DNA from: Pseudomonadales bacterium | GTDB lineage: Bacteria; Pseudomonadota; Gammaproteobacteria; Pseudomonadales; Azotimanducaceae | Assembly: GCA_029244465.1 (NCBI GenBank) | Contig: JAQWQN010000255.1 | Span: 1 to 7,807, forward strand | DNA length: 7,807 nucleotides | Reading direction: 5' to 3' | Shown here: piece by piece, positions 1 through 6,668 of the stretch | Layout of the letters: each line of letters begins with the position of its first letter | How positions within the stretch are numbered: the first letter of the stretch is position 1 | The notes under the pieces: model-generated | Told to the model about the DNA's origin: nothing | The model's input: only the letters and a program-made list of their open reading frames with translations | The model's database searches: none | Position numbers and translations under genes: made by a program

Positions 1-2963
1 TGACCCGAACCGGCCGCCCTGGCGAAGAGAGTGCTCTGCGTCAGTTGGTGGGCGCCGCGAGTGAACTATCTGTTCCGATTGTCGCGACCAACGATGCAGT
101 ATTCCGTTCAGCGGAAGATTTTGAAGCGCATGAAACTCGAGTTTGTATTCACGAAGGCCGCGGACTTGATGATCCTCGGCGGGAGCGGAGGCATAGCGAG
201 CAGCAATACTTGAGATCTGCGGAAGAGATGTTAGAGGTTTTTGCAGACTTACCGGTGGCGATAGCCAATACCGTCGAAATCGCAAAACGATGTAACGTCC
301 TGGTCGACCTCGGTACCTATTACTTACCCGATTATCCCATTCCAGAGGAAGCCAGCCTAGCGAGCTTTTTAGAACAAACTTCTCGGCAAGGGTTGAAGGC
401 AAGATTCACTGATCTCGGGATCGGCGAGGATGCACAACAAGCTTATCGAGATCGGTTGGTTTTTGAGTTAGATGTCATCAACCAGATGGGGTTCGCGGGA
501 TACTTTCTGATCGTGATGGAGTTCATCGCGTGGGCGAAGGATGAACAAATTCCTGTTGGACCTGGAAGAGGCTCGGGTGCGGGCTCCCTGGTTGCATATT
601 GCTTGGGCATTACGGATCTTGACCCGCTCGCCTACGATCTGCTGTTTGAGCGATTTCTCAATCCGGAAAGAGTTTCGATGCCAGACTTCGATGTCGACTT
701 CTGTATGGAAGGTCGAGACCGAGTCATTCAACATGTCAGCGAACGGTATGGCGAGAATGCCGTCAGCCAAATAATTACGTTCGGTACAATGGCCGCAAAA
801 GCGGTGGTTCGCGATGTGGCTAGAGTCCAGGGAAAGCCCTATGGCCTTGCCGACAAGCTTTCGAAATTGATCCCTTTTGAAGTCGGTATGACGTTGTCAA
901 AGGCTATGGAAGACAGCGGTGAGATGAAGGAGTTTGTGGCGGCGAGCGAGGAGGCTGAGGAGATCATGGAGATGGCCTACAAACTTGAAGGCATAGTGCG
1001 TAACGTCGGACGCCATGCGGGTGGCGTTGTGATTGCGCCGCGGGCGCTGACTGATTTCGTGCCGCTATACACAGAAAACTTAGGTGGCAGTCTTGTTTCG
1101 CAGTATGACAAGGATGATGTCGAGCGTGCCGGACTTGTAAAGTTTGACTTTCTGGGACTGCGGACGCTGACGATCATTGATTGGACGGTCAAGTTTATCA
1201 ACGTAGACCGTAGTTTGGATGACCAACTCGACATAGATAAGATTCCGCTCGATGATCCGCGTGTTTTTGAATTGTTGCGTGACGCCAATACGACGGCTGT
1301 CTTCCAACTCGAATCCCGCGGTATGAAAGACCTTATCAGGCGTCTTCTGCCTGACACTATCGATGACGTCATCGCCCTGGTGGCGCTGTTCCGGCCAGGA
1401 CCATTGCAGTCAGGTGCGGTGGATGACTATATCAACCGCAAACATAATCGCGAGCCTGTGACCTATCCGCATCCCACTTTGGCGGCGGTCCTAAGCGGTA
1501 CCTATGGGGTCGTCCTTTACCAAGAGCAGGTGATGCAAATCGCTCAGGTGTTGGCAGGGTTCTCGCTAGGCCAAGCGGATCTGCTTCGCCGCGCCATGGG
1601 GAAGAAGAAGCCCGAAGAGATGGCACGAGTGCGGGAACAGTTTCTTGAAGGGACCGATCTGCGTGGTGTAGATAGCAAGCTTTCCAATGATATTTTCGAT
1701 CTGATGGAGAAATTTGCGGGTTACGCGTTCAACAAATCCCACTCAGCGACTTACGCGGTGGTGAGTTTTCAAACCGCTTGGCTGAAAGCACATTATCCAT
1801 CTCAGTTTATGGCAGCGAATTTGTCTGCAGATATGCAAAACATAGACCGAGTTGTCGTTTTAGTGGACGAGATTCGCTCCATGGGGCTAACGTTGATGCC
1901 GCCATCGGTGAATATAAGTGAATATCGCTTTACGGTTGAGCAGGCAGCGGTCGTATACGGTTTGGGTGCGGTTCGAGGCGTTGGTGAAGGCCCGGTAGAG
2001 GCAATTGTCGCCGCGCGTCGTGATGGGGCTTTCAGAGATCTTATGGATTTCTGTCGACGAGTTGATTCACGTAAAGCGAATAGACGCGTGCACGAAGCCT
2101 TGATAGGAGCTGGCGCCTGTGATGAATTCGCGCTCTCGGGAGAATCTGTGAATGACACCAGAGCGCGCTTGCGCGCTGAACTGCCGAATGCCATCAAAGG
2201 TGCAGACCAACTTGCACGTAATGAAGCCGCGGGCATGACCGATATGTTTGGCGGAGCCGGGGCGCAAGATTCCGCAGCTGAGATCGCGATTGGTCAAGTT
2301 CACTATGTGAGTCTCACTTCTCGTGACCGCTTGTCCGGTGAAAAAGAAACGCTGGGCCTTTATTTGACGGGGCATCCCATTGAGGAATATGAGGCGGAAC
2401 TGCGGCACTTTTGCAAGCGCAAAGTTGTGGAGTTGAAGCCGGAAAAGAAAAAGCAGTGGGTTGCCGGGATGGTGCTCAATACGCGGGTTATGAAGAGTCG
2501 GCGTGGTGCGCCGATGTGCTTCTTTGTTTTGGATGACCGGAGTGCGCGGATAGAGGTTTCGGTATTTCCGGAAGTCTATGAGCAATTTGGGCAAAAGGTC
2601 GCTAAGGATGAATTGATCGTCGTCGAAGGAGAAGTTGAACCAGACGATTTTTCTGGCGGTATGACTTTGCGCGCGGAACGCGTGTTGAACATTTCTGAGG
2701 CGCGTAAGAAATTCTCTACCGGGTTCGTGCTTGACTACACGCAAGAGCAGATTCCAGGTAATTTCAATCATCGGCTGAAAGACGTTCTCGAGCCCCACCG
2801 TTGTCAGCAGCTCGGTTGTCCGGTCGCCGTTTTGTACGCGCGAGGGCAAGCCAGCGCCAAGATCAGTTTGGGCCAGGATTGGCAAGTCGAAGCAAATGAC
2901 GACCTTCTCTTAGAACTACGACAAGAGTTTGGCAGTAACGTTACCTTGGCTTATGAGCGCTGA
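1..2963 (+). CDS. dnaE: DNA polymerase III subunit alpha, 5'-truncated by window edge
   Basis: Replicative DNA polymerase alpha subunit (C family), which extends primers on both strands within the Pol III holoenzyme. The frame is open from base 3 and gives 986 residues; by comparison with the 1160-residue E. coli protein about 175-190 N-terminal residues (most of the PHP domain) lie upstream. In window numbering: end of PHP domain to about residue 85; palm with MPDFDVDF at 226-233, giving catalytic Asp228 and Asp230, and the third Asp382 in VKFDFLGL; FNKSHSATYA at 576-585; helix-hairpin-helix around 651-668 (GAVRGVGEG); OB fold about 819-895; C-terminal tau-binding region to 986. All three catalytic aspartates are present. 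The internal beta-clamp motif, QADMF in E. coli, reads MTDMF here (745-749), so its conserved Gln is missing. The stop overlaps the tilS start by 11 bp. Identity is very secure. Confidence 0.98.
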   Translation, partial: TRTGRPGEESALRQLVGAASELSVPIVATNDAVFRSAEDFEAHETRVCIHEGRGLDDPRRERRHSEQQYLRSAEEMLEVFADLPVAIANTVEIAKRCNVLVDLGTYYLPDYPIPEEASLASFLEQTSRQGLKARFTDLGIGEDAQQAYRDRLVFELDVINQMGFAGYFLIVMEFIAWAKDEQIPVGPGRGSGAGSLVAYCLGITDLDPLAYDLLFERFLNPERVSMPDFDVDFCMEGRDRVIQHVSERYGENAVSQIITFGTMAAKAVVRDVARVQGKPYGLADKLSKLIPFEVGMTLSKAMEDSGEMKEFVAASEEAEEIMEMAYKLEGIVRNVGRHAGGVVIAPRALTDFVPLYTENLGGSLVSQYDKDDVERAGLVKFDFLGLRTLTIIDWTVKFINVDRSLDDQLDIDKIPLDDPRVFELLRDANTTAVFQLESRGMKDLIRRLLPDTIDDVIALVALFRPGPLQSGAVDDYINRKHNREPVTYPHPTLAAVLSGTYGVVLYQEQVMQIAQVLAGFSLGQADLLRRAMGKKKPEEMARVREQFLEGTDLRGVDSKLSNDIFDLMEKFAGYAFNKSHSATYAVVSFQTAWLKAHYPSQFMAANLSADMQNIDRVVVLVDEIRSMGLTLMPPSVNISEYRFTVEQAAVVYGLGAVRGVGEGPVEAIVAARRDGAFRDLMDFCRRVDSRKANRRVHEALIGAGACDEFALSGESVNDTRARLRAELPNAIKGADQLARNEAAGMTDMFGGAGAQDSAAEIAIGQVHYVSLTSRDRLSGEKETLGLYLTGHPIEEYEAELRHFCKRKVVELKPEKKKQWVAGMVLNTRVMKSRRGAPMCFFVLDDRSARIEVSVFPEVYEQFGQKVAKDELIVVEGEVEPDDFSGGMTLRAERVLNISEARKKFSTGFVLDYTQEQIPGNFNHRLKDVLEPHRCQQLGCPVAVLYARGQASAKISLGQDWQVEANDDLLLELRQEFGSNVTLAYER

Positions 2964-3930
2964 TTCTGGCGCGCGGGATCTGGGGAGCGCTGAAGCCGGC
3001 ATTGATGCGCTGAGAAAAGTAGTCGACACACGCTTACACGACATACTCCATCGCAGACAGCCTGGTACGCTGAGAGTTGGTTTTAGCGGTGGACTAGATT
3101 CCACCGTCTTGCTGGATTTATTGTCGAGCATTGAGCTACCCGATGGCTGGGGTTTGTCTGTTGCGCATGTGAATCATGGCCTCGCTGCTGAGGCCGACCA
3201 GTGGCAGGCCCACTGTAAAAACATCGCGGAGAACTATGGTCTGCCTTGTGAGGTGGCAAGGTTAGAAGTTGCGCGTTCGGGCAACCTCGAAGCCAATGCG
3301 CGGGCTGCGCGATATCAATTTTTTGCAGAGTTGGCGCAGGCGAATGATCTTTTTCTGACTGCCCACCACGCCGATGACCAGGTTGAAACGGTGCTGTTGA
3401 AACTATTGCAAGGGCGAGCTTTCAAAGGCATGGCTGAAGTCTCAAAAGTGGCTGGTGTGACCATATTCAGGCCGCTACTCGCGACGGCTCAGCCTGAACT
3501 CGTGGCGTATGGCCAGGCCCGACAGCTGTCCTGGGTGGAAGATCCCAGTAATACCGACGTCGGGTATGATCGCAATTACTTGCGAGCGAGAATTTTGCCT
3601 GCGCTCGTCTCTCGGTGGCCACAAATTCGGGAAAAACTAGCGCATCGATTGGTCTCGAATAAAGCGATTGGTGATGTTGCGAAGTTTGAAATTGATCGTT
3701 ATCGCACGCAGAACCCTGATGGTGTCAGGATCGTCGACTTGCCCAGTGACCCGCACGCCGCGGTCGCTTGGCTGCGTTTGTATCTTGAGACGGGCGGGCA
3801 TTATCAGGTCACAGACGCGGCTCTCAAAGAATTCGTCACGCAGGTGCGCGCAGAACGACGGGCTAAGGTCGCCTGGCGTGGTGGCGGTCTTGTGGTGCGG
3901 CGTGCACTGATCTGCATGGTCAAAGACTAA
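2953..3930 (+). CDS. tilS: tRNA(Ile)-lysidine synthetase, short form
   Basis: Converts the wobble C34 of tRNA-Ile(CAU) to lysidine using ATP and lysine, so that the tRNA reads AUA and is charged with Ile. Residues (ATG 2953 start): PP-loop FSGGLDST at 44-51, VNHGL after it, HHADDQVET at 138-146, and DPSN...YDRNYLR from 197, all TilS signatures of the N-terminal catalytic domain. A middle substrate-binding domain follows, about 215-320. The protein is 325 residues against 432 in E. coli: it ends just after the middle domain and lacks the C-terminal domain. None of the three frames of the next 171 bp carries a remnant, so this looks like a natural short form, as in Aquifex, not a frameshift. 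I prefer ATG 2953 over TTG 2929 (8 residues longer, poorly placed purine stretch). No clear Shine-Dalgarno precedes 2953; the 11-bp overlap with dnaE suggests translational coupling. Confidence 0.95.
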   Translation: MSADSGARDLGSAEAGIDALRKVVDTRLHDILHRRQPGTLRVGFSGGLDSTVLLDLLSSIELPDGWGLSVAHVNHGLAAEADQWQAHCKNIAENYGLPCEVARLEVARSGNLEANARAARYQFFAELAQANDLFLTAHHADDQVETVLLKLLQGRAFKGMAEVSKVAGVTIFRPLLATAQPELVAYGQARQLSWVEDPSNTDVGYDRNYLRARILPALVSRWPQIREKLAHRLVSNKAIGDVAKFEIDRYRTQNPDGVRIVDLPSDPHAAVAWLRLYLETGGHYQVTDAALKEFVTQVRAERRAKVAWRGGGLVVRRALICMVKD

Positions 3931-3974
3931 TGGCTAAGTTGTTGCGTTAAGCGGTAAATAAATACGCTCGCCAA

Positions 3975-4003
3975 TTGAGGTTGAGGAGCCGTTTTGCTAT
4001 CTT
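3975..4003 (+). promoter_or_regulatory. Putative sigma-70 promoter for pyrG
   Basis: TTGAGG at 3975-3980 as -35, a 17-bp spacer, then TATCTT at 3998-4003 as -10, preceded by TG at 3995-3996 (extended -10, TGnTATCTT). Each hexamer matches consensus at 4 of 6 positions. TTGAGG is tandemly repeated at 3981-3986, but that copy is only 11 bp from the -10. Transcription would start near 4009-4012, at a CCCA run. It lies in the only gap between tilS and pyrG, consistent with pyrG having its own promoter. This is a prediction by eye. Confidence 0.45.
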
Positions 4004-4102
4004 GCAATCCCATCTCGAGAGAGCCACACAGGCTCCACTTAAGCCGCCTGAACTTCAGATTTCTAGCCAGGAATCGGCAGGCGCATTAACGATGGGATTG
4101 CA
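4003..4102 (+). promoter_or_regulatory. Structured pyrG leader: three-way junction masking the start
   Basis: A perfect 12-bp inverted repeat pairs TGCAATCCCATC (4003-4014) with GATGGGATTGCA (4091-4102). The right arm covers the position where a Shine-Dalgarno would lie and ends on the A of the pyrG ATG; past a T/T mismatch two more pairs (4000-4001 with 4104-4105) could form. Two hairpins fit inside. One is GAGCC 4021-4025 with GGCTC 4031-4035 (5-nt loop). The other is an imperfect arm, 4045-4050 with 4078-4083 and 4058-4063 with 4070-4075 (one G-U pair), separated by an asymmetric internal loop. Together they form a three-way junction in RNA. Such a fold should reduce pyrG translation unless it is opened. 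I recognise no known riboswitch class. If transcription starts at the predicted promoter, only the last bases of the left arm are transcribed, so the full helix would need an upstream transcript such as read-through from dnaE-tilS. Confidence 0.4.
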
Positions 4103-5721
4103 TGACAAGATATATATTTGTGACTGGTGGCGTCGTTTCTTCGTTAGGGAAGGGGGTGCTCACCGCCTCTCTCGCAGCCCAACTTGAAGCGCGAGACTTA
4201 AAGGTCAACCTCCTAAAAATGGACCCCTACATCAATGTCGACCCAGGCACGATGAGTCCCATTCAACACGGTGAGGTATTTGTTACCCGTGATGGCGCAG
4301 AGACAGACCTAGACTTAGGTCATTATGAACGTTTCTCAAACACTCGGATGACGCAAAACAATAACTTTACGACCGGTAGTGTGTATGCGGAAGTGATTCG
4401 CAGAGAGCGACGTGGAGACTATCTAGGTGGGACTATCCAAGTCATCCCGCATGTCACTGATGAGATTAAGAGACGTATTCGTCTCGTAGCAGATGGTTTT
4501 GATGTCCTGATTGTGGAAATTGGAGGGACAGTTGGTGACATTGAGTCGTTGCCGTTTTTGGAAGCGACGAGACAACTTCGACTCGAGGTTGGGCGCGGTA
4601 ATACGCTCTTTATTCATCTCACCTATGTGCCTTTCTTACGTAAGGCAGGTGAGATCAAGACGAAGCCAACTCAGCACTCCGTAAAAGAGTTTCGCTCCAT
4701 CGGCTTGCAGCCAGATATTCTGGTCTGTCGATCGGAAGATCCACTCCCAAGGTCTGCACGCAACAAGATCGCGCTGTTTACCAACGTCGAAGAACCGGCT
4801 GTCATTTCTATGTGGGATGCAGATACGATTTATCAAGTTCCACAGTTACTCCACGACGAAGGCATGGATCAACGAGTGGTTGAACACCTAGGTCTAGAAT
4901 GCCCTGATGTCGACCTTTCGGAGTGGTCTACAGTTGTCGAAATGGAACAAAACCCGACGCGCAAATTGAAACTGGCATTTGTCGGCAAATATCTCGATTT
5001 GCTCGATGCCTACAAGTCACTGATCGAAGCAATTACGCATGCGGGTATTCAGACACGAACAGCGATTGAGATTGACTACGTCGACGCCGAAGATCTGGAA
5101 CAACAGGGTGTCGAATTACTTGAAAATGCCAACGCGATTCTTGTCGCCGGCGGATTTGGCAAGCGTGGATTTGAAGGTAAAATCATGGCTGCTCGCTATG
5201 CTCGCGAAAACAAGGTGCCTTATTTGGGTATTTGTTATGGTCTGCATGCTGCGATTGTCGACATAGCGCGAAACTGCGCTGGTTTGGAGGGTGCTCACAG
5301 TACTGAGATTGAAAAGGCTCCAAACCATGCAGTCATTGGTTTGATAACCGAATGGCGCGACCAAGAAGGGCAGGTTGAACATAGGGACGATGGCAGCGAC
5401 CTCGGTGGCACGATGCGATTGGGTGAGCAAGTCTGTGTCCTGAATCAAGGTAGTCTGGCAGAGCGTGTCTACGGTGCAGGCGCAATCCGTGAGCGACATC
5501 GCCATCGTTATGAGGTGAACAACAACTACGTGCCTGCACTAGAAGCACATGGTCTGCGCGTAGCCGGTCGTTCTGAGGATGGTGAGCTTGTCGAGATGAT
5601 TGAGCTGGCGGATCACCCTTGGTTTTTAGCCTGCCAATTTCATCCGGAATTCACTTCTTCGCCCCGAAGAGGACACCCGTTGTTCGCAGGCTTTGTAGAA
5701 GCAGGACTCGCTGAACAGTAA
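4102..5721 (+). CDS. pyrG: CTP synthase (glutamine-hydrolysing)
   Basis: Makes CTP from UTP, ATP and glutamine, the last step of de novo pyrimidine nucleotide synthesis; cytosolic, normally a tetramer. It has 539 residues, close to the 545 of E. coli. The N-terminal synthetase domain (about 1-265) begins YIFVTGGVVSSLGKG and has MDPYINVDPGTMSPIQHGE, GAETDLDLGHYERF, IGGTVGDIESLPF and EIKTKPTQHSVKE. The C-terminal class I glutamine amidotransferase domain (about 285-535) has nucleophile Cys378 and the His514/Glu516 pair in QFHPEF, and keeps STE, GTMRLG and RHRHRYEVNN. Oddities: the elbow reads GICYGLH (376-382) where the family has GICLGMQ, so the motif Gln is His, and the oxyanion loop is AGGFG (349-353) rather than PGGFG. 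The start is fixed by alignment to the E. coli N-terminus. Only a weak GGGA-like Shine-Dalgarno precedes it, inside a predicted RNA helix. It ends in tandem TAA TAA. The synthetase assignment is secure; full glutaminase activity is not. Confidence 0.97.
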   Translation: MTRYIFVTGGVVSSLGKGVLTASLAAQLEARDLKVNLLKMDPYINVDPGTMSPIQHGEVFVTRDGAETDLDLGHYERFSNTRMTQNNNFTTGSVYAEVIRRERRGDYLGGTIQVIPHVTDEIKRRIRLVADGFDVLIVEIGGTVGDIESLPFLEATRQLRLEVGRGNTLFIHLTYVPFLRKAGEIKTKPTQHSVKEFRSIGLQPDILVCRSEDPLPRSARNKIALFTNVEEPAVISMWDADTIYQVPQLLHDEGMDQRVVEHLGLECPDVDLSEWSTVVEMEQNPTRKLKLAFVGKYLDLLDAYKSLIEAITHAGIQTRTAIEIDYVDAEDLEQQGVELLENANAILVAGGFGKRGFEGKIMAARYARENKVPYLGICYGLHAAIVDIARNCAGLEGAHSTEIEKAPNHAVIGLITEWRDQEGQVEHRDDGSDLGGTMRLGEQVCVLNQGSLAERVYGAGAIRERHRHRYEVNNNYVPALEAHGLRVAGRSEDGELVEMIELADHPWFLACQFHPEFTSSPRRGHPLFAGFVEAGLAEQ

Positions 5722-5724
5722 TAA

Positions 5725-5740
5725 GCCCGTTTGACCGGGC
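5725..5740 (+). other. Small GC hairpin after pyrG
   Basis: GCCCG (5725-5729) pairs with CGGGC (5736-5740) around a 6-nt loop, three bases after the pyrG stop codon. No T-run follows (the next bases are AACCGACG), so it is not a convincing intrinsic terminator. It may stabilise the upstream mRNA 3' end or be incidental. The rest of the 85-bp gap to kdsA shows no promoter I would defend. Confidence 0.4.
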
Positions 5741-5806
5741 AACCGACGCAACGATTGAATTGAGTTCGAACAACAAGTGTCTGAAGATTAATTTGGGATC
5801 GTTTAA

Positions 5807-6646
5807 ATGAACATGCAGCTTTGTGGATTTGAGATCGGTGAGCGCGAACCATTTTTTCTGATTGCGGGACCGTGCGTGATTGAATCCGAACAACTCGTGC
5901 TAGATACCGCGGGTCGTCTCAAAGAAATTACCGAAACGCTGGGTATCTCGTTTATATTCAAGAGTTCATTCGATAAGGCGAATCGTTCTAGCATTGATGG
6001 CTACCGTGGGCTGGGTGTTGAAGCGGGGTTGAAGATTCTCGCTAAAGTGAAAGAGCAGATCGGCGTCCCAGTTATTACGGACGTGCATGAAGATACACCT
6101 TTTGCCGAGATAGCGAGTGTTGTGGATGTTCTGCAAACGCCCGCATTTTTGTGCCGTCAAACCAATTTTATAACTGAAGTGTGTTCTCAAGGGCTGCCAG
6201 TGAACATCAAGAAGGGGCAGTTCTTAGCACCACTCGATATGCTTCAAGTGGTAAAGAAAGCACGCAGTACGGGCAATGCCAACCTCCTTGTGTGCGAACG
6301 CGGTGCGAGCTTTGGGTACAATAACTTAGTTTCTGATATGCGTAGTCTCTCGTGGTTGCGTCAAACTGATTGCCCCATTGTTTTTGACGCGACGCATTCT
6401 GCGCAACAGCCAGGTGGGCTGGGTGCATCAACCGGTGGTAATCGCGAGATGGTGCCTGTGTTGGCGAGGTCGGCGGTTGCCGCAGGTGTAGCGGGACTCT
6501 TCATGGAAACGCACCCCGACCCAGATAACGCCAAATCAGATGGCCCAAATACGTGGCCTCTGGATCGCGCTGAAGCGCTTCTGGCTCAGCTCCAGGCAAT
6601 TGATCAGGCAACAAAAGCATCTCCTTGGTCAGAAGACGACCTGTAG
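5807..6646 (+). CDS. kdsA: 3-deoxy-8-phosphooctulonate (Kdo8P) synthase, metal-dependent class
   Basis: Condenses phosphoenolpyruvate with arabinose 5-phosphate to give Kdo 8-phosphate, a precursor of the LPS inner core; cytosolic TIM barrel. It has 279 residues (E. coli 284). Motifs: IAGPCVIES at 19-27, FKSSFDKANRSSI, TDVHE, PAFLCRQT, KKGQFLAP, FGYNNLV, DATHSAQQPGGLG and METHPDP. The position that is Asn in the non-metal enzymes of E. coli and Pseudomonas (GGMNVLES) is Cys23 here. His197, Glu234 and Asp245 complete a metal site whose spacings (174, 37 and 11 residues) equal those of Aquifex aeolicus KdsA (Cys11, His185, Glu222, Asp233). This is therefore the metal-dependent type. ATG 5807 lies 8 nt after GGGA (5795-5798); ATG 5813 is a possible alternative start. 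It lies 22 bp upstream of eno, probably in one transcript. Enolase makes its substrate phosphoenolpyruvate, and CTP from pyrG is used downstream by KdsB. Confidence 0.97.
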   Translation: MNMQLCGFEIGEREPFFLIAGPCVIESEQLVLDTAGRLKEITETLGISFIFKSSFDKANRSSIDGYRGLGVEAGLKILAKVKEQIGVPVITDVHEDTPFAEIASVVDVLQTPAFLCRQTNFITEVCSQGLPVNIKKGQFLAPLDMLQVVKKARSTGNANLLVCERGASFGYNNLVSDMRSLSWLRQTDCPIVFDATHSAQQPGGLGASTGGNREMVPVLARSAVAAGVAGLFMETHPDPDNAKSDGPNTWPLDRAEALLAQLQAIDQATKASPWSEDDL

Positions 6647-6656
6647 ATAGACGAAT

Positions 6657-6663
6657 GAGAGGA
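6657..6663 (+). promoter_or_regulatory. Ribosome binding site of eno
   Basis: GAGAGGA is a strong Shine-Dalgarno ending 5 nt before the ATG at 6669, the best in the window. It fixes the eno start and suits a highly expressed glycolytic gene. It lies in the 22-bp gap after the kdsA stop codon. Confidence 0.8.
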
Positions 6664-6668
6664 AGACG

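Noticed and set aside
2067..2885. Long open frame on the - strand (272 codons) opposite dnaE
   Set aside because: It lies entirely antisense to well conserved DnaE sequence, shows no recognisable domain and has no neighbouring - strand gene. It is best explained as a shadow of the coding strand.
2935..2944. 10-bp palindrome GTAACGTTAC just upstream of the tilS start
   Set aside because: Several 10-bp palindromes are expected by chance in a window this long, and this one lies inside the dnaE coding sequence, so there is no reason to call it an operator.
2929..2952. TTG at 2929 as the tilS start
   Set aside because: The purine stretch before it ends about one base from the TTG, too close for a ribosome site. 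The extra 8 residues match nothing in TilS, and ATG 2953 gives a normal distance to the PP-loop.
3931..3974. Possible intrinsic terminator or TilS C-terminal remnant after tilS
   Set aside because: No GC-rich stem followed by a T-run is present, and all three + strand frames lack TilS C-terminal sequence.
3975..4187. Open frame of 70 codons across the tilS-pyrG gap, possible leader peptide
   Set aside because: Its last third is the pyrG coding region in another frame, its start has no clear ribosome site, and its product resembles nothing known. The gap is better explained by the promoter and RNA structure.
5755..5793. Possible promoter upstream of kdsA (TTGAAT/TTGAGT with an AT-rich stretch near 5785-5793)
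   Set aside because: No hexamer at a sensible spacing matches the -10 consensus at more than about three positions, so the evidence is too weak.
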